DNA from: Chionoecetes opilio
Lineage: Eukaryota; Arthropoda; Malacostraca; Decapoda; Majidae
DNA: 64,000 nucleotides
NCBI GenBank assembly: GCA_016584305.1
Contig: JACEEZ010012801.1
Span: 77,501 to 141,500, forward strand
Reading direction: 5' to 3'
Shown: positions 11,566 to 21,300 of the stretch, piece after piece
Numbering within the stretch: the first letter of the stretch is position 1
How the letters are laid out: each line of letters opens with the position of its first letter
Made by a program: the position numbers and the translations under genes
The notes under the pieces: model-generated
The model's input: only the letters and a program-made list of their open reading frames with translations
Database searches by the model: none
Told to the model about the DNA's origin: nothing

Positions 11566-11690
11566 GCCAGGACGAACTTGGTGGGCTCGAACCGCTGACC
11601 GAATGCAGGGACTCTGCACGCGAGCCCGCAGCTCTACCAACCAGACTACCCTGACCGGTTCAACAAGTTGCCGAGGTCGGGAATGATTCA
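11566..11690 (-). mobile_element. tRNA-derived SINE
   Basis: Minus-strand A box of the form TAGTCTGGTTGGTAGAGC and B box GCGGTTCGAGCCC are spaced as in a tRNA with an intact anticodon-arm-like stretch between them. The surrounding sequence does not close an acceptor stem that I can verify. It could be a recent SINE, or less likely an Ala-like tRNA pseudogene. Confidence 0.55.
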
Positions 11691-11820
11691 ATGTTGGTAC
11701 TGATATTTAGGTGATATGTTGGTAACACCGGTGTGGACGAGTTAATATCTGGACATACACAAAGACACACCAACAGCGACGGCTGGTTCACTCGTTGTAG
11801 GCCTACTTAGGACAAAACCA

Positions 11821-12151
11821 TGGAGTGGACGAGGGAACAGACGGTACATTGAACGATTGTTACCGCGGACACACTTTGCTCTGGGATCCTACCCATATTC
11901 TATATAAACATAGATTTAAGAGGGCCGATGCGTGGCGTGAAATCACAGCAATTCTGAAGGCGGAGAAAGATAGGCAGAAAGAAAAATGAAAAACCTTATT
12001 GCACAATTCAGAAGAGAACTTAAGAAAACAAAGGAGAGAAAATCTGGCAATGGAGCTAATGAAGCGTACATTAGCCAGTGGTTCGCATTCAACAGCATGC
12101 TATTTCTGGCTGACAAACACATGCCACACAGGACATACGACGCTGGATTTC
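11821..12151 (+). pseudogene. MADF-domain protein exon, frameshifted
   Basis: It encodes a MADF (Adf-1-like, DNA-binding, Myb/SANT relative) domain. The start MEWTREQTVH is followed by a break near 11850, then HTLLWDPTHILYKHRFKRA, AWREITAIL, a frameshift near 11984, and MKNLIAQFRRELKKTKERKS with YISQWFAFNSMLFLADK. The W, the basic helix and the 'R-E-L-K-K' patch fit MADF domains. It ends at a good donor (tttcag|gtaaga). Its place inside TIRs with TTA duplications suggests a Harbinger accessory ORF rather than a host gene. Confidence 0.7.
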
Positions 12152-12457
12152 AGGTAAGATACGTAATATGGTCTCGCCCAGACTCTACGTCGGCGTCTCC
12201 TCCGATACCCACACAAAATTACTACGGCAGCAGCTGCCGCCAAGGTGTCCTCACACGCCGACATGACCTTCACGTCTCCAGAGACGAGTGTGGACGGCCT
12301 CACAAAGTCTCTACTTTTGTTGCCAACATTTCGCCAACATTATAACACACAATGTTTCTTACACTGTTGTAGACATGTCTCCAAATGTCGGCTATTGTGT
12401 TTCGCGTAGTGTTTTCAACTTGTCTGTAGACAAAAAGTTGCCAGTGTGGACGCACCA

Positions 12458-12819
12458 TTAGCAGAGCGCGAATTCCCACCATCGAAAACTTGGAATAGAT
12501 TAATGGATCAGAGATGGTTTATAATCTTTAGAAAACTGAAGCCGCCTCGTGAATCCTGACTTTGCCATTACAAACCTATTATGTTCTTACGTTTTCTTAC
12601 GCTTCTATGTCTTCTTGAATGTTTATTTTTTAGTGATCAAGGTTTAGGTAGTTTATCCGACACGAGTATTTATCACCACTAATGATTATCTATTATAACT
12701 TTCCACCCTGCTCTATACGTCTTGGATATGCAAGGTTCATGAATGCTTTAAGCAGTATGAATATGGTTCTGTCACATCGACACGTTTGTATGGTGCTGAT
12801 AACCTCTTTGTTTATTGTA
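12458..12819. other. Intron sequence, nothing recognised
   Basis: AT-rich sequence between the Harbinger-like element and the Helitron. I see no conserved ORF or clear repeat. Confidence 0.5.
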
Positions 12820-13408
12820 TCTATAATAATATAAGCGAAAGTGTGTCTGTGTGTGTGTGCGTCCGCTATAGGTTCCGCCCCATGTGGCGCAATCCCATCA
12901 TATGGCACAGTTTTGGAACCAGGTTGACCAGGGGAAGGTTTTAAGGCCATTTTGGGGATGATCCGATGTTTTTTTCTCTTTTTTTTTAGTAGCCTATTAG
13001 CGAAAATTGTGCAAAAAAGTGGGTTGCGAGAATTGAGGAAACCTTGATGTAGGGTGATGGGTAATGGGTGAGTGAATGGGTGGGGTGTGGGGTGATGGGT
13101 GAGTGAATGGGTGGGGGGTGATGGGTGAGGGAATAGGTGGGGGGTGATGGATAATGGGTGAGTTAATGGGTGTGTGGTGATGGGTAATGGGTGAGTGAAT
13201 GGGTGGGGGGTGATGGATAATGGGTGAGTGAATGGGTGGGGGTGATGGGTAATGGGTGAGTGAATGGGTGGGGGGAATACATTCATTTCTACATCCATGA
13301 TTTCAGGAAAGTTAGAAGGGGCTATCTGGAGAGTCCGTGTTTGGTGGGCCGAAGGAGTGGGCAGGAGCTAGCCAAAAAAGTCCGCCCGGAGGGCGGCTTT
13401 GCGGCTAG
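12820..13408 (+). mobile_element. Non-autonomous Helitron, complete copy
   Basis: Starts TCTATAATAATATAAGCG, ends GCGGCTAG with a CCGCCC-GGA-GGGCGG hairpin 11 bases before CTAG, and lies between A and T. It carries (TG)n, a T-rich patch, and a roughly 30-bp minisatellite based on 'gggtgatgggtaatgggtga'. No Rep/helicase gene is present. The same family recurs at 29835, 36459, 40341, 50309, 58418 and 62171. Confidence 0.85.
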
Positions 13409-13651
13409 TAATATAAAAAAATTATAATATTGCATAAAAGTATACGGAGTTAGTGAAATCTGGCAAGGTGTCACCGCAGGGTTTATCACCTTTACTTTCT
13501 TCTCTGTAGCCATTTTCTTCGCTCACCCTCGCGCGCGAGCTTCGTGAAAGTTATAGCGAAAGCCGAACTTCAAGTTAAATACTTGACAGTTCTTCCTTTC
13601 CCTTTCTTGGCTCACACCCCTCTAGGTAATTACCCACGCACCCCAGGTTAA

Positions 13652-13889
13652 AGTAATCGTCCAAACCATTTAATCATTCCTGATTTTACGTAGTTAGAGT
13701 ATAGCCATCATCGAGTGTATCAACAATATGTTTTCACTTTTTGCATCCAGTCAGCCGTTTTTTATCAATCCGCAATCAAAATATGTAAGCCCTGCAGTTG
13801 GGTTTACAAATTTTGATTGCGGATTATTCAAAAACGGCTGACTGGATGCAAAAAGTGACAACATATTGTTGATACACTCGATAATGTAT
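13652..13889. repeat. Half copy of the AGTAATCGTCC (TTAA) element, folded back
   Basis: Begins after TTAA with AGTAATCGTCCAAACC, the terminus of the element at 37582-39904. It then forms a palindrome: 'atcgagtgtatcaacaatat' to about 13795 is repeated inverted to 13889. The loop is near 13795. No ORF is present. Upstream, 13409-13651 holds nothing recognisable. Confidence 0.65.
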
Positions 13890-14008
13890 CAAAGATCCTG
13901 ATCTTCAAGTCGCTTGTGATCCCTGTCTTACTCTGTCTTATTCATGGTTGTGAGACATGGACACTAGATAGCGACTTAAAGAGACGAATCGATGCCTTTG
14001 GTAATAAG
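13890..14008 (+). pseudogene. LINE-A (RTE-like) reverse transcriptase fragment
   Basis: It encodes the thumb-region motif IFKSLVIPVLL, then ETWTLDSDLKRRIDAFGNK in broken frames, matching the LINE copy at 15151-16338. The last 25 bases recur at the start of the fragment at 19806, so the two pieces may be one copy split by a 5.8-kb block. Confidence 0.65.
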
Positions 14009-14690
14009 TTGATACTATTGTCTTTTTCAATTCCCTCATGAAGATCATCCACATCACAGAACAGTAAACGCAGAAATAGATACAAGCTGTTTGGGATAAC
14101 TTGTGCAATATGTTCTTGATCAAGTCCTTGCCAACTGCTGGAATGACCTGGACTGTTTGTGAGATCTTTTCTGAGTTTCAGTGCCACATGTACCATTTCT
14201 TTATAGATATATCCTTGATTAAATCGAACAGTACCAACATCTTCATCTCCTGTGGATTCCGATTTTGAGAATAAACCGCCACGTTGCCGAGTTTTTGATA
14301 ATGCCTCTGACAGAATGAAGTTCGACTTTTCACCAGGGTACATTATTGGTGCTCTATTTTGAAAGATATACATCCTAAAAATGTAGTCTAAACTACAATA
14401 TAATAATGTAATCAATACCAAGCAATTCAGAATCATCGATACCAAACATCAACAGTATGGACATGCGTAAAGAGCCGCAACGCGCTACAAAAATATTAGG
14501 GTGGACTTTGACCTACATGACCTACTTCTGATATCAATATTCTGACCTTAAAATAGTACCAAATTGTTTGACTCTTCCATACCTTTCTTTTGATATATAA
14601 CATGACTATATTTGGATGTCTTTGAAATTTGACTTTTTTGTGGTACAAAATGACTTTGAAATGACCTTTAAGGTATTTTTTTTAGTGGCA
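14009..14690 (-). repeat. Left arm of a large inverted repeat (nuclease-family 5' region)
   Basis: Near-identical, in inverted orientation, to 16826-17488. It includes a non-coding start and coding sequence around IPNSLYLFLRLLFCDVDDLHE on the minus strand, with a conserved open frame at about 14000-14445. The arm stops abruptly at 14009, after the codons for a DNSI motif. The first half also matches 53225-53620. Confidence 0.75.
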
Positions 14691-14853
14691 TCCACCCTAG
14701 TCTTTCTGTCTGACCTATGACTCATTGATTTAGCATGGGTGCCGGCTATTTACATTCCATGCAGTTAACAGGTTTTTTCTTAAACCTTTTTGCTTCTTGG
14801 CTGGTCTACTACTTCCCTTCTATCGCATTTTAAAAGAAAACTAGAACGACGCA

Positions 14854-15150
14854 ATGGTGTTTAACACAGAAGATAATTGTCGTCCTTTAACTTGGTTCAT
14901 TGACACTGGTGCTTCAGTTAACACTATGACAAAACTTTGCTTTCAGGGACTACGTACACGACGCGTATGCGTAATTGAACCGCCTGACCTCAGTCTCTAC
15001 GGTATTGAAGGTACCAAGTTCCCATTTGATGTTTACCAAAAATATGATACCAAAATTCCATTTGATGTTAACCTGGCACCTGACCTCAAACCTGTCAAAA
15101 TCATGCTCTATTTCGTAGCTGCTATTAACATTCCAGCTGATCCACTTATC
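14854..15150 (+). pseudogene. Retropepsin-like aspartic protease fragment (retroelement)
   Basis: An open frame starting near 14854 contains WFIDTGASVNTM, the D-T-G-A active-site motif of retroelement aspartic proteases. Later hydrophobic strands end in NIPADPLI. A short internal duplication is visible (KFPFDVY then KIPFDVN). The frame is cut by a LINE insertion at 15151. After the LINE, codons for GNHNLCS and a stop continue at 16351. No reverse transcriptase of an LTR element lies nearby, so the parent element type is unknown. Confidence 0.6.
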
Positions 15151-16338
15151 AATCAATCATCAATCATTGGGGACATACGCCGGGGGGCGCGTCGCCTCGC
15201 CCACCCTACGACGCCACTCCCGGGGGTCACCACGCGCAAGTTCCCATGCAGGCTCCTTTCCCATACCAAGCAGCTCTCGACAAGAAACATCAACTTGCCC
15301 CAGCCAATTGCCTTGTGGGCGCCCCCTTGGCCTCCTCCACGCCGGATTGTCTCTTACAGATACAACCCGATGGGAAGGATCGGTTTCAGGGTAGCATGCC
15401 ACATGACCATATAGCCGAAGTTGGCGCTGACAGACTATGCAGGTAATAGGCCTCGATTCAGTCTCACGGTGCAATCGCTGATTTGACACGTAATCATCCC
15501 AGCGATACCCCATGATTCTGCGAAGACACTTATTACCAAAGGCATTGATTCGTCTCTTCAAGTCACTATTTAGTGTCCATGTCTCACAACCATAGAGTAA
15601 AACAGGGATCACAAGCGACTTGAAGATCCGGATCTTTGTCCTCCTGCACAGGTACCGACAACGCCAAATACTCCCGCTGAGCGAGTCCATAACACCGTGG
15701 GCTATGCCAATCCGCCGTAAGACTTCTTGACGTGACCCGCCGTCATTATAGACTGCGCTACCAAGGTATGTAAAACTTTCTAAGATCTCAATGTCCTCGC
15801 CACACGCATGAACAGACTGTACTGCTTCATCTAGTAAGTCTCCAAACACCTGGACCTTGGTCTTGAGCCAGGAGACCTCAAGTCCCAAAGGCTTTGTCTC
15901 CTCGTGCAGCGCCTCGAGAGCCATCACCAGGACCTCCAGCGACTCAGCAAAGATTACTGCATCATCGGCAAAAACAAGATCAGTGATCTTGGTGTTGCCG
16001 ACGGATGCTCCACAATCACTTTGATCTACAACCTTGTCCAATACCCAGTCCATACAAGCGTTGAAAAGTGATGGGGCAAGGACGCACCCTTGCCTCACTC
16101 CTGTATTCACAGGAAAGAAGCTGGATACACCTGCCCCACACTTCTCTCAGTCCCAGAATACAGACCAGTTATCAAACCAATAGTCCTTGCAGGAATCCCT
16201 CGAAGTCGCAGAAGATCTCAGAGTGACTCACGATGCACTGAGTCAAACGCCTTCTTGAGATCAACATAGGCTGCAAGCATCCCCTGTCGAAACTCACGTC
16301 GGCGTTGCACCAGGACACGAAGCGCTAGGATACGGTAG
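15151..16338 (-). pseudogene. LINE-A (RTE-like), 5'-truncated copy with target duplication
   Basis: Minus-strand non-LTR reverse transcriptase: AAYVDLKKAFDSVHRE (palm A) and a broken stretch to about 16110, then GVRQGCVLAPSLFNACMDW, the catalytic FADD motif (LVFADDAVIFAES), GLEVSWLKTK, SFTYLGSAVYNDGG, SLVIPVLLYGCETWTL, and a basic tail (RLYGHVACYPETDP, RRPRGRPQGNWLGQVD). It ends in an ATTG-type short tandem tail. GATCCACTTATC flanks it (15139-15150 and 16339-16350), proving a LINE-style insertion. A frameshift near 16110 and a stop near 16230 inactivate it. Assignment to RTE is by tail type and motif style only. Confidence 0.85.
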
Positions 16339-16350
16339 GATCCACTTATC

Positions 16351-16825
16351 GGCAACCATAATCTCTGCTCATAAGATTGACATCTTTCCCAGTCTGCGTT
16401 CCATTTGCTATGAGAGTCATCTCATTCTCGAGCGCCTAGTTAATGTTTCAAGTACACAAGACAAGTGCAGCAGTATTAGGGCACTGGATAAGTAAATACA
16501 TAATGCAATTACATAATTATTCATATATTAGCAAGCAGTTACCAGGAAACCAGAAATAGTGACCAGGACGTCCTGATGATATATCATGAAGGAAGACGAC
16601 ACAACAAATCCTTGCCTCTGCTGCCACATGCTGACGTTGGAGGAAGCCAGCAGCCGGGATTGTGTTTGTTTGTCAGCGACACATTCAGATGATGACGAAT
16701 GAGGAAACCAGCGGCCTGGGAGCTCCTTGCTAAACACCTCTTCAACAAAGGACGCGATCATTTTATAAGACGCAGTTGGCTGAGAGGAATGCAGAAGCAG
16801 GAAAAGCTATATATGAACTCACCTT
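16351..16825. other. Spacer with no clear gene
   Basis: The first 19 bases finish the protease frame. The rest carries a 77-codon minus-strand open frame of unknown meaning (16528-16761), with no motif I recognise. Confidence 0.4.
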
Positions 16826-17488
16826 AAAGGTCATTTCAAAGTCATTTTGTACCACAAAAAAGTCAAATTTCAAAGACATCCAAATATAGTCATGTTATAT
16901 ATCAAAAGAAAGGTATGGCAGAGACAAACAATTTGGTACTATTTTAAGGTCAGAATATTGATATCAGAAGTAGGTCATGTAGGTCAAAGTCCACCCTAAT
17001 ATTTTTGTAGCGCGTTGCGGCTCTTTACGCATGTCCATACTGTTGATGTTTGGTATCGATGATTCTGGATTGCTTGGTATTGATTACATTATTATATTGT
17101 AGTTTAGACTACATTTTTAGGATGTATATCTTTCAAAATAGAGCACCAATAATGTACCCTGGTGAAAGTCGAACTTCATTCTGTCAGAGGCATTATCAAA
17201 AACTCGGCAACGTGGCGGTTTATTCTCAAAATCGGAATCCACAGGAGATGAAGATGTTGGTACTGTTCGATTTAATCAAGGATATATCTATAAAGAAATG
17301 GTACATGTGGCACTGAAACTCAGAAAAGATCTCACAAACAGTCCAGGTCATTCCAGCAGTTGGCAAGGACTTGATCAATAACATATTGCACAAGTTATCC
17401 CAAACAGCTTGTATCTATTTCTGCGTTTACTGTTCTGTGATGTGGATGATCTTCATGAGGGAATTGAAAAAGACAACAGTATCAATCA
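16826..17488 (+). repeat. Right arm of the large inverted repeat
   Basis: Inverted match to 14009-14690. Unlike the left arm, the coding frame continues beyond the arm into 17489-17645 and 17741-18172, so this arm belongs to the more complete copy. A frameshift near 17190 and a lost frame at 17316-17408 mark decay. Confidence 0.75.
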
Positions 17489-18172
17489 GTATATTGGTTT
17501 AGGGCTTGCACTCCACGAAGCTACACGTTCTGAGGCACTTTTGGATATCTTCCATGCAGCGAACCATACCATTGGTATTGATACGGTACGAATAATCGAT
17601 AAGTCGATAGCTCAAAACATTTTGCAAATATTTTTAAATAAATAGTAACGTCTATATTCCTGGCAATATCATCAAAGAGCGAATGATCCACTGCTGATGC
17701 GACAACACTTATGTGCTAGAAGCAACTCTACGCAATGTAGATGAAAAAAACACGTTTCACTGCACACATATGTTGGTGTCAGCGAGGACCAGCACCGCAG
17801 CAGAGGAATGAGAGCACACGCATCCAGAGATCAAGAGCAATCAAATTGGATTCTTTACAGGCATTTCAGACACTTGACCAGGCAACTCTTCCAGCAGGAG
17901 ACAGACCATCGACGTCATACACATGTGCTACCAAGATAAAAGTGGATTGGTTTGGAACGAAAGATGAAGAAAGACAGAAGGCACGAAGGAAGGATTTGAC
18001 TTGGTTAGTGTCCAGGATTTGTGATGACATAGATGATCCATCTGTCCCTGGTTGGAGAGCAATGAACGAAGCCACTAGCATTGTTGACCCTCCAGTAACT
18101 ACTGCAGTAATGTTGCCCATTTTTCAGGCACCAACGGATGATAATGATACTATAACAACAGTATGCATTTGA
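17389..18172 (+). pseudogene. Nuclease/CXC-family protein, N-terminal half
   Basis: I recognise this as the front half of a large, widely scattered invertebrate protein family of unknown function. Its back half carries the EAD / DTDV / FHAF-G-x-D-T motifs (see 21301). Here IPNSLYLFLRLLF and YIGLGLALHEATRS, then VRIIDKSIAQNIL, are followed after a gap by DLTWLVSRICDDIDDPSVPGW, PPVTTAVMLPIFQAP and DNDTITTV. These blocks keep the order seen in the family as I remember it. The gap at 17646-17740 has stops. No back half follows directly. Frames differ between pieces, so it is a pseudogene or a multi-exon remnant. Confidence 0.55.
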
Positions 18173-19805
18173 TTGTTTGTAGATACTTTCTTGGGCTAAG
18201 TTAAAATGGTACTTCCAGTTTGTACACATTTATTTATAAGTCCAATAAAGAACTTAAATTTATTACAGCCAGATATGTAGATAGGCAGCCAGTGAGTTTC
18301 GGCGGTGCTCGTGAGATGAGCGTCTTATTGGTATCGTGGTCCAAGCTCTTATCTCCTCGTTGTTACACTTGACAATCGACTGCTTGCTCTCCCAGCTTCC
18401 TCCTTTCGTCATCATCTGTCATCAGCTCAATAATAATGCTAGCCACAACAGGCTAACATACATACTATTGTTCTGTGTTTCCTACTTGCTTAAGCTAAGA
18501 AAGTGCCTACCTAGCTGGTCTTGGTTCTTACAGCTAACCCGGAAAAAGACCCATATATTATTATATGGATTATAATTATCAAATTAAATATTTATATTAC
18601 AAAGTACAAATAATACTTACAAAGTACAAGAAAATGTCTTTTATGGAAGTTGTAATACATGTTATAATATTGTGTGATAATAGCTGTAATTCAATTATAA
18701 TAGTAGTGTAAGTTATTATATATGGCAGAAGTGATTACTGACTGACATTGTTCGGGCCGCTAAAGAATGTGTCCTTAAATTAGTCAAACAAGAATTAGCT
18801 AGGGAATGAAAAGAGCTAAAAAAAAATTGTACACCTGATTATAGTCTATATACATACGTACATTATATACAAAATACACTCTAAACTTCCCAAAGCTTAA
18901 ACTCCCAATAAAAAGTATTGTAATAAGCAAACAGTCCGATACAAATATCATTCAGAACGTTTTAAATGTAAATATTAAACAAGAATATGTGAACATATAT
19001 ATGTTAAACTACGACTTAGACTCGGCAGCCAGTATTGATGCCTTCAGTTCCAATAACATGCGCCTATTGTGCATATGACAGTAGCAATATGCAATGGATT
19101 GTAGAGGTATAAGTAAAAGAGCTACTAGATACATCGTCGAATAAAGAATGGGCGGGTGTAATAGTGTAAGCAACTCCAAGTTCGGTAACGAGTCATTAAT
19201 ATAATAGTTCAATTTTTCTTGAAGTTATTTTGACATCTGCGATTGGAAAAACACTGGCAGGGAAATTGGGTGCATTTTTTATATTGAAAAATTTAGAGCC
19301 TCTTGGTGATGTCTACTTGGCAGAGTATTTACCTGATTAGAATCGATACGGCACGAGTCATGTGTCACATAGGCGTTAACTATTACATTTACTGGCAATG
19401 CATCAGGACAGGAGACTGTCACAGAGGTGGATTCTAGAAAGAAGAAAAATTGCCTAGGATGAACATGGTGATATCTTTGTGTTCTCCAAAAGACTGAAAG
19501 AAACAAAAATTGGAACGGAAGAATTTTTTATTAAGGCAATTTCACACCGAGCCGTAGAGGCATCTATATTTGTGAAAAGAATGGCAGGGCATAAGGTTAA
19601 ATGATAATATGACGCATGACATTCTGCCAAGACCGTAGATGAAGAGTGGAATACATTCATGAAGTTCTCCGAGATCAGGTATGAGGTTGTAGGTAAGTCC
19701 ACAGTGAACAGAGAGCCATTCATTACTGTTGGAAATGGCAAAAACGTAAAAAACATTGCAACTGCAATGTGATTGAAAAGGAATATGCACTATAACTCCA
19801 TGAAG
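18173..19805. other. AT-rich sequence, nothing firm
   Basis: Long AT-rich intronic stretch. Open frames here are short, and none shows a motif I recognise. It is bounded on the right by a LINE-A fragment that begins with 25 bases also found at 13984-14008. Confidence 0.5.
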
Positions 19806-20182
19806 GGGCGAATCGATGCCTTTGGTAATAAGTGTCTTCGCAGAATCATGGGGATGATTACGTGTCAAATCAGCGATTGCACCGTGAGACTGAATCGAGG
19901 CCTATTACCGGTATTGTCAGTCAGCGCCAACTTCGGCTATATGGCCATGTGGCACGCTACCCTGAAACCGATCCTTCCCATCGGGCTGTATCTGTAAGAG
20001 ACAATCCGGCGTGGAGAAGGCCAAGGGGGCGACCACAAGGCTCATGGCTGGGGCAAGTTGATGTTTCTTGTCGAAAGTTGCTTGGAATGGGAAGGGAGCT
20101 TGCATGGGGACTCGCACGTGGTGACCCCCTGGAGTGACGTCGTAGGGTTGGCGAAGCGACGCTCCCCCCGGCGTATGCCCCC
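19806..20182 (+). pseudogene. LINE-A (RTE-like) C-terminal fragment
   Basis: It encodes RIDAFGNKCLRRIMG, then in a second frame DDYVSNQRLHRETESRPIT, QRQLRLYGHVARYPETDP and RRPRGRPQGSWLGQVDVSC. It matches the C-terminus of the minus-strand copy at 15151-16338. One frameshift near 19855 and a stop near 20138 are visible. The element ends near 'cccccaatgatgg'. Confidence 0.75.
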
Positions 20183-20290
20183 AATGATGGATGATGAAAG
20201 GTGGATGTAGGTAGTATTAAGTAACAGGAACTACCACGTGTAGGTCTCACGGCCTTTTGTAGCTTCCTTATTTTCTATTGTTCTTATGTT
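20183..20290 (+). mobile_element. CR1-like LINE, 3' end fragment
   Basis: Matches the last 110 bases of the copies at 11037-11190 and 52395-53150, ending at 'ttattttct'. It directly abuts the LINE-A tail, so the two LINE ends form a chimeric junction. Confidence 0.65.
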
Positions 20291-20937
20291 CTTAAGTTGA
20301 TCAGTTCAGCAAAATAAAAATGAGAAGATGTGCTCCACTTTGGAAGCTTAATACCCGAAGAACTTTACATAGTCTGAGGTTAGGTGATAGATATACACTG
20401 TTATTATACAGCACATATGAATTTAGTAAGAGAGTGATATTGAAGTCGAAGCTAGATGGGAGACAATTTTGAAGATTAAAAACTGTTGATATAACACTAT
20501 TTAGTCATTAAGGTAAAATTTGGCGGCTATTTACTTTTGCTGTGGCTTTCTTGAGTATCTGCGGCTAAATTGATAAGTTGTTTGTAGCTTTGGTTTTTGT
20601 TTTCGTTCTCATATTTTCTTGACGATGTTCTTAGAAAATGAACGGGGTGCAAAGAACAGTCGAAAAATCTTGTTTGCCTTGTGTTTAGACTTCTTTGCCC
20701 AGCTCATAATTTCAGCTAACTTTTCCATTACCTACATTGTTTCCAGTAAGGCTTCAGTGGCTTCATTCGTTACACAAATCACCATTATGACCCTTTATTT
20801 CACTCCTAGACAATATAGGTAAATCAATATGACTACTCCCAGCATAGTTTTCTCCACAAACAACATCACTATCTCTTTAATACCGATAAAAGCCTGCGAG
20901 AACTCAAATACAGTGTGATAATATATCTGTGTAAATA
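20291..20937. other. Intron sequence, nothing recognised
   Basis: AT-rich stretch up to the TA duplication at 20936-20937. No motif or repeat seen. Confidence 0.5.
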
Positions 20938-21300
20938 GTGAGGGGAATAAGGGGAAACATCGTGACACGCTGGACAAAAGTACCAATTTTTTTTTTATGT
21001 TTACCTATGGACATACTTAATAAAAAAATCCCATGCTCCAAAAAATCGGACCATATTATCATGTGATTATGGGTCAAAATCCAAAATGGCGGCCAAAAAA
21101 TGGAAAAAATCGATAAATAATGATAACTTCGCTAATATTGGACTTAAAAACATGTGAAAGCTATCTATTTGTAGGTAATGATGCCCAGTGAGTCGCTTGG
21201 AACCATCAGATTTTGCATTAAATCATCAGAAACTAAGATAATGGTCACATGTAGAAAAAAATGGGTCGCTCGATATGAAAATGTTCGTTTCGTGAGACAT

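Larger units (their letters stand above)
11420..12457. mobile_element. PIF/Harbinger-like element with a MADF ORF
   Basis: TIRs TGGTGCGTCCACACTGGCAAC (11420 onward) and its inverse (ending 12457) are flanked by TTA (11417-11419 and 12458-12460). A 3-bp TWA duplication is the PIF/Harbinger hallmark, and those elements often carry a MADF/Myb-like second ORF, as here (11821-12151). No DDE transposase is visible, so the copy is non-autonomous. A SINE sits inside it (11566-11690). Confidence 0.75.

Noticed and set aside
19279..19868. Minus-strand open frames of 75-108 codons
   Set aside because: Overlapping frames with no motif and no splice context; likely chance in AT-rich intron.
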